A stretch of DNA of 64,000 nucleotides from Candidatus Aminicenantota bacterium (GTDB lineage: Bacteria; Acidobacteriota; Aminicenantia; Aminicenantales; Saccharicenantaceae), in contig JACIYJ010000007.1 in the NCBI GenBank assembly GCA_014360015.1, positions 1 to 64,000 of the forward strand, read 5' to 3'. Positions 44,316 through 53,518 of this stretch are shown here, piece by piece; the first letter of the stretch is position 1, and each line of letters starts with the position of its first letter. A model generated the notes under the pieces. That model was not told where the DNA came from and made no database searches. It was given only the letters and a program-made list of their open reading frames with translations. The translations under genes were made by a program, and so were the position numbers.

Positions 44316-45314
44316 ATGAAAATCCTGGTTTATCTCCCCCGCCCCCTTGGAGCTGCAGTTTTATCAATTCCCTTTCTCCGAGCCTTGCAGGACAATTTCC
44401 CGGCCAGCCAGATATCGCTCGTCACCAATGAAAAATTCGACCCTTTCTTCAGGACTATTCTTCCTGAATACAGCCAGATTCCTCTACCAGAAATCAAAGA
44501 TATTCCCAGGCTTAAAACTGCTTCTTCCCGGCTCAAAAAGATGGGCTTCGATGTGGGTATTCTCCTCGACGATTCTTTTCCCTCAGCCCTTCTCTTTTAT
44601 CTGGCCAGGATTCCTGATCGCTGGGGCTACGACCGCGAAGGCCGGGGTTTTATGCTGACCAGGAGAATGTCAATCAAAGCCACAGACCCTCAGCTTCATC
44701 TCAAAGATTATTACCTAAACATTCTTAATAAACTCGGCTTAAAGGTCGAAGACAAGGACTCAAGGCTACATCTTCCGGAAGACTGTCTTTCCCGGGCCAG
44801 TGAAAAACTGAAACAGGCTGGACTTAATCTGGAAAAGCCAATAATAGCGGTTAAGCCTGGGTCAAGTTATGGTCGGGCCAGAGTCTGGCCGGTTGACCAT
44901 CAAATTGAGCTCATAAAAAAACTGGCCGACCTATCGGTTCAGGTGATCCTAATAGGCTCGGCGGCCAGCCAGGAAGTCAGCCAAAAAATCAGCGCCCGGC
45001 TGGATGGTCGGGTGGTTGACCTAAGCGGTCAAATAAGCCTTCAAGAGATTCCAGGAATCATCGCTAAAGCCCGAATTTACCTGGGCAACGACAGCGGCTT
45101 AACTCATTTAGCCAATTTTCTCGGCGTGCCGGTAGTCGGGCTTTATGGACCGACTGACCCCCAGGTTTGTGGCCCCGTCCGACAGCCTTCTGTGGTCTTA
45201 AAAAAACCGGTACCTTGTTCTCCCTGCTCTTATAAAACCTGTCCCTATGACCATCGCTGCCTTAATAACATCACCGTCGAAGAAGTATTACAGGCAATAT
45301 CTGCCTATCTTTGA
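44316..45314 (+). CDS. glycosyltransferase family 9, heptosyltransferase-like
   Basis: 332 residues from the ATG at 44316, where the protein begins MKILVYLPRPLGAAVLSIPFLRAL, the usual GT9 N-terminus; a TTG at 44280 is less likely. Later blocks include IIAVKPGSSYGRARVWPV (nucleotide-sugar side) and NDSGLTHLANFLGVPVVGLYGPTDP, the strongest GT9 signature. CSPCSYKTCPYDHRCL is the Cys-rich stretch seen in WaaF enzymes. It probably adds ADP-heptose to LPS core on the cytoplasmic face. No other LPS gene is nearby. Confidence 0.88.
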   Translation: MKILVYLPRPLGAAVLSIPFLRALQDNFPASQISLVTNEKFDPFFRTILPEYSQIPLPEIKDIPRLKTASSRLKKMGFDVGILLDDSFPSALLFYLARIPDRWGYDREGRGFMLTRRMSIKATDPQLHLKDYYLNILNKLGLKVEDKDSRLHLPEDCLSRASEKLKQAGLNLEKPIIAVKPGSSYGRARVWPVDHQIELIKKLADLSVQVILIGSAASQEVSQKISARLDGRVVDLSGQISLQEIPGIIAKARIYLGNDSGLTHLANFLGVPVVGLYGPTDPQVCGPVRQPSVVLKKPVPCSPCSYKTCPYDHRCLNNITVEEVLQAISAYL

Positions 45315-45358
45315 AAGCTATGGGGCAACCGATAGGCTGAATTCATCCTGGCAAGTAA

Positions 45359-47518
45359 ATGATTCGATTTGATGATATAGTCGAAAAAATTCAGGGCAAA
45401 TACTCGGAAAAAGATATCCGTCTCCTTCAAAAAGCCTACATTTTTGCCGCCCGAGCTCACAAAGGTCAGACCCGGCGCTCTGGTGAACCATACCTGAGCC
45501 ATCCGCTTGAGGTTACCAATATTCTAGCCGAGATGAACCTCGACTTGACGACCCTGATCGCCGGGCTGCTTCACGACGTTCCGGAAGACACCGACGTTAC
45601 TATCGCTGAGATCAGAGAAAATTTCGGGAAAGAAGTGGCTACCTTAGTCGAAGGCGTGACCAAAATCGGTCGGGTCGAAGATGCCTCCCCTGAAGAAACC
45701 AGAGCCGAGACCATCAGAAAAATCATTCTGGCCATGACTGATGACCTGCGCGTGATTTTCATCAAACTGGCCGACCGCTGGCACAACCTGAAGACTCTCC
45801 ATTTTCTGAGTGAAGAGAAGCAAAAAAGAATCGCCCAGGAAACTCTGGAAATCTATGCGCCCATTGCCAATCGGCTGGGCATGGGCCGAATCCGGGCTGA
45901 GCTGGAAGACCTTGCCTTCCGCTATGTTGAGCCGGATGAATACTTCAGGATGGTAGCGCTCGTTGAACCGGAACTAAAAAAGGGCGAAAAACAACTGAAA
46001 AAGCTGAAAAAAGAAATGGAACAGCTGATGAAAGAAAACGGCATCCCCGCCGAAATTCAATCCCGAATAAAAAGGCTTTACAGCGTTTACTCCAAGATGA
46101 AGAAAAAGGGTGTGGACTTTGACCAGGTCTATGATTTCCTGGCTTTAAGGATAATCACGGATTCCGTCAAAAACTGCTATGCCGCCTTAGGCATCATCCA
46201 CCAGAGATGGCCGCATCTGCCGCAGAGATTCAGAGACTTCATCGCCATGCCCAAGCCCAACCTTTACCAATCGCTTCACACCACCATCATCACTGAAAAT
46301 AAGCAAACCTTTGAAATCCAGATCAGAACCAGAGAGATGCATGAGCTAGCCGAAAATGGAATTGCCGCCCATTGGAAATACAAAGAAGGTGCTCCGACCG
46401 GACTGGACAGTGAAGACCAGAGACTCCAGTGGCTCAGAGAAATAGCTGCACTGTTCAGCGAGCAGAAAAACCCGAAGGAATTTCTGAAAAACCTGAAAAT
46501 CAACTTGATCCCTGAAGAAATCTATGCTTTTACTCCGAAAGGAAAGGTCATCAATCTGCCGCCCGGGGCCACAGCCCTGGATTTTGCCTTTAAAATTCAT
46601 ACCGAAATTGGTTTGAAGGCCAAAGAAGCCAAGATAAATGGTGAAGTGATGCCGCTCAAGACCCCACTTAGAACCGGTGACATCGTCGAGATCATCACTT
46701 CGCCTGACAGAATTCCCCATCGCAGCTGGCTCAACTGGGTAGCCACAGCATCGGCCAGACAGAGCATCAAAAAGTATCTCAATCTCAAGAGTAGGAGCAA
46801 GGCCATCGCTCTGGGAAAAAAACTCTGGGAAAAAGAATCCAGGAAGTATGAGTTTCCTCCTGAGCTTCGGTCGGAGGAAGCACTGAAAGAAAAAATTTCC
46901 CGGGAGTTCAAGCTTCGTCTGCACAGCCTGGAAGATTTTTATCTTCTGGCTGGTCTGGGCAAATTGGTCATCAACGGAAAATTTATGGAAAGAATCATCT
47001 CCGGGGCGACTCCAGCAACTGAAGGTCAGCCCGGGTTTCTGAAAAAAGTGGTTGACCGGATTACCGGGAGAAGCCCTTCATCCGGGCTGGTGATTAAAAA
47101 CCCGGAAGATCAGATGATCAGCCTGGCCCGCTGCTGCACCCCGATCAAGGGCGAACCGGTAGTTGGCTATCTGACTGCAGGCAAAGGGTTGACTATCCAT
47201 GCCCAGCGCTGCTATTTGGTTAACAAAGAAATTCTGGACAGTCAGCGGCTGGTAGAAGTTTCCTGGGACCCTGACTACCAGGGCACCTTCAAAGCCCGGT
47301 TGCTAGTCAGATCTCAGGATTCCCCAGGGGTTCTGGCCAGGGTGGCCACCGCTGTGGCTGAGCTCAGAGGAAATATTTCCAGGGCAGAAGTCAACACTAC
47401 CAGCGATGGAAAAGCCACAATTTCCTTAGAAATAGTGATAAACGACATCAATCATCTGGATGCGATCATAAAGAAGATTTCCCGGTTAAAAGAAATTTAT
47501 TCCGTAGAAAGAGATTAA
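45359..47518 (+). CDS. rel: (p)ppGpp synthetase/hydrolase (Rel/SpoT)
   Basis: Master enzyme of the stringent response, 719 residues. The hydrolase HD domain is intact (His34, His48, and HDVPED at 72-77). The synthetase domain has RFRDFIAMPKPNLYQSLHT and EIQIRTREMHELAENGIAAHWKYK. Then come the TGS domain (IYAFTPKGKVINLPPGATALDFAF), the zinc-finger region (RCCTPIKGEPVVGYLTAGKGLTIH) and a C-terminal ACT domain. Both activities should be present. It converges on rpmB, the stops being two bases apart. Confidence 0.96.
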   Translation: MIRFDDIVEKIQGKYSEKDIRLLQKAYIFAARAHKGQTRRSGEPYLSHPLEVTNILAEMNLDLTTLIAGLLHDVPEDTDVTIAEIRENFGKEVATLVEGVTKIGRVEDASPEETRAETIRKIILAMTDDLRVIFIKLADRWHNLKTLHFLSEEKQKRIAQETLEIYAPIANRLGMGRIRAELEDLAFRYVEPDEYFRMVALVEPELKKGEKQLKKLKKEMEQLMKENGIPAEIQSRIKRLYSVYSKMKKKGVDFDQVYDFLALRIITDSVKNCYAALGIIHQRWPHLPQRFRDFIAMPKPNLYQSLHTTIITENKQTFEIQIRTREMHELAENGIAAHWKYKEGAPTGLDSEDQRLQWLREIAALFSEQKNPKEFLKNLKINLIPEEIYAFTPKGKVINLPPGATALDFAFKIHTEIGLKAKEAKINGEVMPLKTPLRTGDIVEIITSPDRIPHRSWLNWVATASARQSIKKYLNLKSRSKAIALGKKLWEKESRKYEFPPELRSEEALKEKISREFKLRLHSLEDFYLLAGLGKLVINGKFMERIISGATPATEGQPGFLKKVVDRITGRSPSSGLVIKNPEDQMISLARCCTPIKGEPVVGYLTAGKGLTIHAQRCYLVNKEILDSQRLVEVSWDPDYQGTFKARLLVRSQDSPGVLARVATAVAELRGNISRAEVNTTSDGKATISLEIVINDINHLDAIIKKISRLKEIYSVERD

Positions 47519-47520
47519 CC

Positions 47521-47712
47521 TCAAACTGCTTTCTGAACACGACCCGAGCGAAGGCACCGAGTGCAAACCCAGATTCTTCTGACTCCGTTATCGGTCTTGG
47601 CTTTGACTCTTTGGAGATTGACACTCCACTTCCTCCGAGAAGCTTTGTTAGAATGGCTGATGCTATGACCGAATATCGGTCCTTTATGACAGATATCGCA
47701 GGCTCTTGGCAT
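47521..47712 (-). CDS. rpmB: 50S ribosomal protein L28
   Basis: 63 residues: MPRACDICHKGPIFGHSISHSNKASRRKW then VKAKTDNGVRRIWVCTRCLRSGRV. CxxC pairs at each end make it the zinc-binding form. It is single-gene and convergent with rel. Confidence 0.97.
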   Translation of the reverse strand: MPRACDICHKGPIFGHSISHSNKASRRKWSVNLQRVKAKTDNGVRRIWVCTRCLRSGRVQKAV

Positions 47713-47778
47713 CGTCTTTCTCTCTTTCCTCAGAATTTTCAGTAAGTTATTGAACTAATTGTATAGCATAATTTTAAT

Positions 47779-47811
47779 CTGAAAGCAACTTTCAGTCTTT
47801 TTTTTCTTTTT
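47779..47811 (+). terminator. Rho-independent terminator on the plus strand
   Basis: A 7-bp stem (CTGAAAG/CTTTCAG) with a three-base loop is followed by a run of T (TCTTTTTTTTTC). It lies beyond rpmB, so it would end a rel transcript that runs antisense through all of rpmB. On the minus strand the tail is not T-rich. Confidence 0.65.
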
Positions 47812-47869
47812 AAGAATAGGTATGATTATATCTGTGTAAGGGAAAATCAACCATCTGCAGTCAGAACCG

Positions 47870-48253
47870 ATGAACACCAGGAGAGGTTTTGGAGTCAGGG
47901 TCGGGGTAACCCTGATCATCATTCTGGTCTCTTTTGGCTGTCACCAAAATCCTGTTAAAACCCACCTTCAGGTCGGAGTGTGGGCTGCCCAGAACGACCT
48001 CTGGGAAGAAGCCATTTTCCACTGGCAAAAAGTCTTAGAGATAAAGCCCGAATCCGCTGCTGCTCATAACAACCTGGGGGTAGCCTATGAGAAAAAGGGG
48101 TTATGGGAGGAAGCTCTGAAGGAATATGAACAGGCCCTAAAATTAGCTCCCAAAAACACCCACATCGAATCAAACTTGAAAAAACTCAAAGAAAAAATGA
48201 AGAGTGCCCCCCAGACTGAATCAAAGGAAAAAACTTCAGGGAAAGACAGTTAA
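47870..48253 (+). CDS. TPR lipoprotein
   Basis: 127 residues with a signal peptide and lipobox VSFGC (Cys24). Two tetratricopeptide repeats follow (about 38-105), with NDLWEEAIFHWQKVLEIKPES, AAHNNLGVAYEKKGLWEEALKEYE and QALKLAPKN. The C-terminus is Lys/Ser-rich. It is probably an outer-membrane scaffold protein. Its stop shares one base with the next start (TAATG). Confidence 0.85.
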   Translation: MNTRRGFGVRVGVTLIIILVSFGCHQNPVKTHLQVGVWAAQNDLWEEAIFHWQKVLEIKPESAAAHNNLGVAYEKKGLWEEALKEYEQALKLAPKNTHIESNLKKLKEKMKSAPQTESKEKTSGKDS

Positions 48254-48942
48254 TGAGGCCTCGATTCAAATTAATTTTTCTTTTTATCGTTTTAAGCTGC
48301 AGCCTTTCCTCCCTGACTTCCTGTCTTTCAGAAAATGCGCTTAAGATTAAAGCTGACTTTCCGCGATACACAAACCTGAAACTCGACGACTTTCCGGCTG
48401 TTGTCCTGACCAATTTTCTGGTAGAGCAGAGCCCGCCCGGCTTTGACCTAAACCAGGAACTTATCACTTACTTTCTGGCAGAATTAAAACAGAAATACCG
48501 TGGCCAGCTAACTCAGAAAAATATCGTCTGGCCAGAAGAAAAAAAGTGGGATGACCCTCAGTTCTGGCACAATCTGCTCGGAAATGATAGCCAAGGGCTG
48601 GTTCTCACCGGGACGGCCTCCTTCAAACAAGAGCTCCGGAAAACCCTTGGCTCTAAGGATTACCGGGAAATTGATGGGCCTTTTAGACTGGGTCAACCAT
48701 CGCTCGAAGAAAGAACGGTCTCAACGCTGACCGTCAGGTTTTTTCTGGTCAGGCCGGAGGATGGTCAGGTGCTGCTGAAAAAAGAATACAAAGAAACCAG
48801 AACGGCAGAGAACTTTCGAGAACCGGCGGGCATCGCTTTCTTCGAACTCGTCCAGCTGGTCAAGACAAAATTTTTCAACCTGCTTTTTGCCAGAGAATTG
48901 CCAGAAGAGCGCTACCTTCTGGTCAGGGATTCTGAACAATGA
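48253..48942 (+). CDS. lipoprotein of unknown function
   Basis: 229 residues with a signal peptide and lipobox SLTSC (Cys24). The mature part has mixed alpha/beta elements (DDFPAVVLTNFLVEQ, NQELITYFLAELKQK, GLVLTGTASFKQEL, STLTVRFFLVRPEDGQVLLKKEY), which resembles the CsgG/TolB N-terminal style of fold. The family was not recognised. Start and stop overlap both neighbours, so it belongs to a three-gene operon with the TPR lipoprotein and the large protease-like protein. Confidence 0.7.
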   Translation: MRPRFKLIFLFIVLSCSLSSLTSCLSENALKIKADFPRYTNLKLDDFPAVVLTNFLVEQSPPGFDLNQELITYFLAELKQKYRGQLTQKNIVWPEEKKWDDPQFWHNLLGNDSQGLVLTGTASFKQELRKTLGSKDYREIDGPFRLGQPSLEERTVSTLTVRFFLVRPEDGQVLLKKEYKETRTAENFREPAGIAFFELVQLVKTKFFNLLFARELPEERYLLVRDSEQ

Positions 48943-51911
48943 AAAAAATGTTCAGCCAATCAGTCATCTTTTACCTGGCGCTGGGACTGTTGATGCTCAG
49001 TTCAATACCTTCTTTATTTTCTCAGATTGCTTTTACCCGGTTTTACGGAAAGAACAAAGTTCAGTACAGCCATTTTCGCTGGAATTATCTAACCACCGAC
49101 CATTTCAAGATTTATTTTTATTCCCGGAACGACGACACCCTGAAACTGCTGATCTCAATTACTGAATCTGCATATAAAAAGCTCAGTCAGTTATTGAAAC
49201 ACGAATTGAAAGAAAAGGTCCCGCTGATTTTTTATGAAACATATACTGACTTCGAGCAAACCAACCTCTTTCAGGTGTCAGAAGGAGTGCTCGGAGTTGC
49301 CGAGCCGGTCCTTCACCGGATCGCCATCCACGGAGACCTGCCTCCGGACGAGCTGCAGACTCTGATTGAACATGAGCTGTCGCACATCTTCCAGTTCGAT
49401 TTCCTCTGGGGCAAGCAGGAAGGCTCTCTCTATGCTCTGCGCGAACCACCGCTCTGGACGATGGAAGGACTTTCTGAATTCATTACCGGAAAATGGTCTT
49501 CCTGGTCAAAGATGATTGTCAGGGATGCCGTTTTAAACGACCGGGTGCCGGAGTTTTCGGAAAGCGGAGAACTGGTTTCCCGTTATCCATTGCCTCGCGA
49601 ACCGGCATATGACTTCGGCCATGCCCTATATGAGTTCATTCAGGAAAAATTCGGCCCGAATGCCATCAACGAATTCTGGAGGGCTCTTAAAAATTTTCCA
49701 AGGGTTTCTCTGTTCACCAGGTCAGACCCATGGAAAAGATCCTTTGGAATAACTCTAAAAGAATTCTCTCAGGCGTTCAGGAGATACTTAAGAGAAAAGC
49801 ATAGGAAATTTTATTTAAGAGAAAATCCCGCTGATTACAGTCAGCCGCTGGGACCTGAGTTTCCGTCGAATCCTTATTATTTTGCCTTTTCTGCAGCCCT
49901 GTCGCCTTCGGGAGAGTTGGCCGCGGTCCTGACTTACAATGCCAGAAATTACGACCTGAACATTGTTCTGGTTTCAATCAAAGATGGCCGGATAGTCAAG
50001 AATCTCACCCCTGGTTACACTACCCGATACCAGTCCATAAAATTTCAGATAGACCCTTCCTATGGCCAGAACCTCTCCTGGTCAAAAGACGGAAAAACTA
50101 TCGCCTTCTTCGTCAGAAAAGGACAAAAATATGCTCTGGCCCTGATGGATGCTTTTTCGGGGAAAATTTTGCGCCAGATAAAAATTCCTCTGGATGAACC
50201 GGCTTCACCTTCTTTCCATCCAACAGAAGAAGCTTTAATTTTTACCGCCTTCAAAGCCGGCCGAAGGGATATTTTCCGGATAGACTTGAAGTCCGGAGAG
50301 CTCAGGAACCTGACCGATGATAAGGTTTATGAAAAATCAGCCGAATACTCGCCAGACGGCAAGACAATTGTTTACACCATAAAAGATGGAGAATATGACC
50401 GGATAGTAATTTCACCGGCATTAAATCTCCAAGAAAAAACCAAGCTGACTTCGGGCCTGGAGAATGCTATCTGTCCTCATTTTTCGCCAGACGGGCAAAG
50501 AATCTTCTATTCCGGCGATGGACTTGAAGCTTTTAACATCTATTCCATCGACCTGAAGACCGGAGAAAGGCGGCGTTATACTGATGTCCAGACTGGAAAT
50601 TTCTTCCCATCTCCGGTTCCGGGAAAAGACAGACTTTTGGTTTTTTGCTCATTCAACAAAGGAAGTTTTCAATTGTTCAAAGCTGAGCCGGAAGGAGTAC
50701 CCGAAACTCCCGTTACGCCTGAACCATTTGAACCGGCAACTAATTCTCTTCTTAGCCAAGCAGAAAAAATTCAACTCGACCCGAACAAGTTTTCCTCATA
50801 TCAGGGTATCGGCAAACTTTATCTGACATACAGACCACCAATTCAGGCCATCCTGACTTCAGACGGTTCATTCTATGGCTCTTCAGCAATGGCTTTTTCC
50901 GACCTGCTGGCTGACCATAACTTTATCTTTACCTTTTCCCAGTTCCGGGAATTCAGATCTTACTATTTTTCTTATCTTAACCAGAAAAGGCGATTTCAGT
51001 ATATGTTAACTGCTTTTCAATACAACTTGTTCTACTATCCACCGCTCTACTATTATGACCCGATGCTTTATGAATATCTGACCTACCGCGATGCCCTGGC
51101 TGTTAGAAGCTTAAGCGGCCTAAGCTTTGATGCCTACTATCCCTTTTCTCTTTATTATCGAGCCGAATTCAGTCTGAGCTTCAGCCGTTATTCAGAAGAC
51201 TTTTTCAACCCAGCTTTGCTGGCATTTTATGGACGCGGCTCTTACGGCTATTTCACTAATGGCAATTATCTATCTGCCTCCCTCGCCCTGGTCGGCGAAA
51301 CAACTTTTTTTAAAGAATTCGGACCTCTTGACGGACACACTTTCCGGCTGGCCATAACTCAGTCCATTCCGCTCACCAGCAGTTACATAAGTAATACCAC
51401 CGTCACCGCAGATGTCAGAAAATATTTTTATTTAGGAGCTGATTCTCTGATAGCCCTGCGCTGGGAAGGTTTTCTCAGCCGGGGAAAGACACCCTTTGCC
51501 TTTTACTGGGGTGGAAACAATCAGGTTCGCTCAGCCAATTTCTACAACATCATCGGCAACGAAGGCTGGTATTTCAATGCCGAACTTCGCTTTCCTCTGA
51601 TCAACTATGCCTCAACCATTATCGGCACGCTCGGACCGGTGCGTGGAGTTGTCTTTTTTGATTTGACCAGAGCCAGGGTGAAAGGTTACCCGGCCCTCTT
51701 CTATGAATACATAATTGACGAAAACCAGCTCCGCCTTCAGAGCTACGAGGCTATAGGTTCGCTGGGCTATGGCTTTCAGGTATTTTTTCTTGGCCTGCCG
51801 CTCCATTTTGACCTGGTCAAGCCTTTAGTCCTGGAAAAAATGAGCGAATTGACAGGGCTTAAGTCAAAAGGAAACCTCCGGTTGCGTTTCTGGATCGGCT
51901 ACGATTTCTAA
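48939..51911 (+). CDS. gluzincin peptidase-like, beta-propeller, beta-barrel protein
   Basis: 990 residues in three parts after a signal peptide (1-29). The peptidase region (about 40-300) has HELSH at 145-149 and a second metal site EGLSE at 176-180, the gluzincin pattern of the MA clan. Residues 310-600 hold TolB/PD40 propeller repeats (SWSKDGKTIAFFV, EYSPDGKTIVYTI, HFSPDGQRIFYSG). The last 370 residues are aromatic-rich amphipathic strands ending FWIGYDF, like an outer-membrane barrel. This layout is seen in other Gram-negatives; its substrate is unknown. It overlaps the lipoprotein gene by four bases (ATGA). Confidence 0.85.
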   Translation: MKKMFSQSVIFYLALGLLMLSSIPSLFSQIAFTRFYGKNKVQYSHFRWNYLTTDHFKIYFYSRNDDTLKLLISITESAYKKLSQLLKHELKEKVPLIFYETYTDFEQTNLFQVSEGVLGVAEPVLHRIAIHGDLPPDELQTLIEHELSHIFQFDFLWGKQEGSLYALREPPLWTMEGLSEFITGKWSSWSKMIVRDAVLNDRVPEFSESGELVSRYPLPREPAYDFGHALYEFIQEKFGPNAINEFWRALKNFPRVSLFTRSDPWKRSFGITLKEFSQAFRRYLREKHRKFYLRENPADYSQPLGPEFPSNPYYFAFSAALSPSGELAAVLTYNARNYDLNIVLVSIKDGRIVKNLTPGYTTRYQSIKFQIDPSYGQNLSWSKDGKTIAFFVRKGQKYALALMDAFSGKILRQIKIPLDEPASPSFHPTEEALIFTAFKAGRRDIFRIDLKSGELRNLTDDKVYEKSAEYSPDGKTIVYTIKDGEYDRIVISPALNLQEKTKLTSGLENAICPHFSPDGQRIFYSGDGLEAFNIYSIDLKTGERRRYTDVQTGNFFPSPVPGKDRLLVFCSFNKGSFQLFKAEPEGVPETPVTPEPFEPATNSLLSQAEKIQLDPNKFSSYQGIGKLYLTYRPPIQAILTSDGSFYGSSAMAFSDLLADHNFIFTFSQFREFRSYYFSYLNQKRRFQYMLTAFQYNLFYYPPLYYYDPMLYEYLTYRDALAVRSLSGLSFDAYYPFSLYYRAEFSLSFSRYSEDFFNPALLAFYGRGSYGYFTNGNYLSASLALVGETTFFKEFGPLDGHTFRLAITQSIPLTSSYISNTTVTADVRKYFYLGADSLIALRWEGFLSRGKTPFAFYWGGNNQVRSANFYNIIGNEGWYFNAELRFPLINYASTIIGTLGPVRGVVFFDLTRARVKGYPALFYEYIIDENQLRLQSYEAIGSLGYGFQVFFLGLPLHFDLVKPLVLEKMSELTGLKSKGNLRLRFWIGYDF

Positions 51912-51956
51912 GGCTTAACCTAAAGTTTTTTCTGATAGAATTTTAAAACTTTTTTC

Positions 51957-51985
51957 TTGAAATTCGCTATGGAGAGTGGTAATAT
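51957..51985 (+). promoter_or_regulatory. promoter of dnaA
   Basis: TTGAAA (51957-51962), a 17-base spacer, and TAATAT (51980-51985). Transcription would begin near 51992, after the TTG at 51957 and the ATG at 51969. This supports the dnaA start at 52071. Confidence 0.7.
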
Positions 51986-52024
51986 TTTGACGCCTCTCCC
52001 CAACCAGAAACCGAGCAAGGGGAG

Positions 52025-52057
52025 TTTTTCCACAATTGTGGAAAAATCTGTGGAAAT
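52025..52057. promoter_or_regulatory. DnaA-box cluster in the dnaA leader
   Basis: A perfect 22-bp palindrome (52025-52046) made of two opposed boxes: TTTTCCACA (52026-52034) and TGTGGAAAA (52037-52045). Both fit the DnaA consensus TTWTNCACA. A third box, TGTGGAAAT (52049-52057), has one mismatch. They lie between the promoter and the start codon, where bound DnaA would repress its own gene. They could also be part of an origin. Confidence 0.75.
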
Positions 52058-52070
52058 CTTTCGGGATAAC

Positions 52071-53402
52071 ATGAAGATAGAAGATAAAACCAATGCCTGG
52101 AATAAGATACTTTCTGAAGTCAAAAGCCGGATCGAAGATAGCGCCTTTGAGACCTGGTTTGAACCGACTTCTTACATAGGAGAAGAAGGTGATACCCTGT
52201 ACATCAAGGTTCCGAATTCATATTTTAAAGACTGGCTCAGTTTCCATTATTCCCGCCTGATCAACGAGTGCTCCCAGCAACTGTTCAATAAAATTTTTGA
52301 TATCAAGTATATCTACGACGAGACGCCAACCTCCTTCCTGCGGAATTCTCCAGAAGAAAGAAAGGTTCAGCAGGCGATAATTCAAACGGCTAATCTCAAT
52401 CCCAACTATACTTTTGAGAATTTTGTGGTTGGTTCTTGCAATCAGTTCGCTCATGCTGCGGCAGTGGCTGTGGCCAAGAATCCAGCTAAATCCTACAACC
52501 CGCTTTTCATTTATGGCGGAGCCGGGCTGGGAAAAACCCATCTGATGAACGCCATCGGTCATTACATAATGCATAACAACGCCAGACTGAAAGTGCTTTA
52601 CGTAACCACCGAGCGTTTCATGAACGAACTGATCAACCATCTGCAGTACGGAAAAATTCTGGAATTCCGGCAGAAATACCGAGCAGTTGATGTCCTGTTG
52701 ATGGACGATATTCATTATATTTCTGGAAGAGAGAGAACTAAGGAAGAATTTTTCCACACTTTTAATCATCTTTATGACAGTCAGAAACAGATAGTCATTT
52801 CCAGTGATTGTCCACCTAAGGATATTCCTCATCTTGAAGACCGTTTTCGTTCGCGATTTGAATGGGGACTCATCGCTGACCTGAAACCGCCGGATATAGA
52901 GACCAGAATTGCCATTCTGAAGAAAAAAGCCGAGCTTGAAAATATTTTCCTTCCGGAGGCGGTGGCTCTTTATATCGCCGACAAAGTCCAATCCAACATC
53001 AGAGAGTTAGAAGGTTATCTCAGAAGGGTGATTGCGTATGCTTCTTTAAAAGGAACTAAAATCGACTTAGAGCTGGCCAAGGAAGCTTTGAAAGGATTAC
53101 TCGATGCCTCTGCCAATGTAATCACCGTGGAAAAAATACAGAAGGTTGTTAGTAATCATTTTAAGATTAAACTCTCTGAACTCAAATCAAAAAATAATTC
53201 TCCAAAAGTAGCCTTTCCCAGACAGATTGCCATGTACTTAGCCAAGGAGTTAACCGACAGTTCTTTACCAGAAATCGGAAAAAAGTTTGGTGGCAAACAT
53301 CATACAACGGTACTTCATAGCATTCGGAAAATTGAGAAATTAAGAGAACAAGACCCAGAATTCAACAAAGAAATCAACAACCTGATCAATCTTTTACAGT
53401 GA
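52071..53402 (+). CDS. dnaA: replication initiator DnaA
   Basis: 443 residues from the ATG at 52071. The frame is open farther left but that part would contain the promoter and DnaA boxes, and the protein then starts MKIEDKTNAWNKILSEVKSRI, the normal domain I. The AAA+ core has YNPLFIYGGAGLGKTHLMNA (Walker A), LLMDDIHYI (Walker B) and the arginine finger region RFRSRFEWGLIADL. Domain IV ends with the DNA-binding helix-turn-helix (IGKKFGGKHHTTVLHSIRKI). It forms dnaA-dnaN with the next gene. Confidence 0.97.
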   Translation: MKIEDKTNAWNKILSEVKSRIEDSAFETWFEPTSYIGEEGDTLYIKVPNSYFKDWLSFHYSRLINECSQQLFNKIFDIKYIYDETPTSFLRNSPEERKVQQAIIQTANLNPNYTFENFVVGSCNQFAHAAAVAVAKNPAKSYNPLFIYGGAGLGKTHLMNAIGHYIMHNNARLKVLYVTTERFMNELINHLQYGKILEFRQKYRAVDVLLMDDIHYISGRERTKEEFFHTFNHLYDSQKQIVISSDCPPKDIPHLEDRFRSRFEWGLIADLKPPDIETRIAILKKKAELENIFLPEAVALYIADKVQSNIRELEGYLRRVIAYASLKGTKIDLELAKEALKGLLDASANVITVEKIQKVVSNHFKIKLSELKSKNNSPKVAFPRQIAMYLAKELTDSSLPEIGKKFGGKHHTTVLHSIRKIEKLREQDPEFNKEINNLINLLQ

Positions 53403-53450
53403 TGTTTTTCAATAAGATAGAAAAGATTTGCACATTTACACCGGGCTTTC

Positions 53451-53479
53451 TTGTATTATTTATATTGCATACTTATAAT
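53451..53479 (+). promoter_or_regulatory. promoter of dnaN
   Basis: TTGTAT (53451-53456), a 17-base spacer, and a perfect TATAAT (53474-53479), 40 bases ahead of the dnaN start. A near DnaA box (ATTTGCACA, one mismatch) lies about 25 bases upstream. Confidence 0.7.
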
Positions 53480-53518
53480 TAAAAATTATATTATTGATTT
53501 TGAAGAAAGGTGGAAAAA

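Noticed and set aside
46346-46924. 192-codon frame antisense to rel
   Set aside because: It lies entirely within rel, with composition that mirrors the real gene and no recognisable domain.
52218-52991. Long 257-codon open frame antisense to dnaA
   Set aside because: It is fully inside dnaA, has no ribosome site or family-like features, and looks like a shadow of dnaA codon use.
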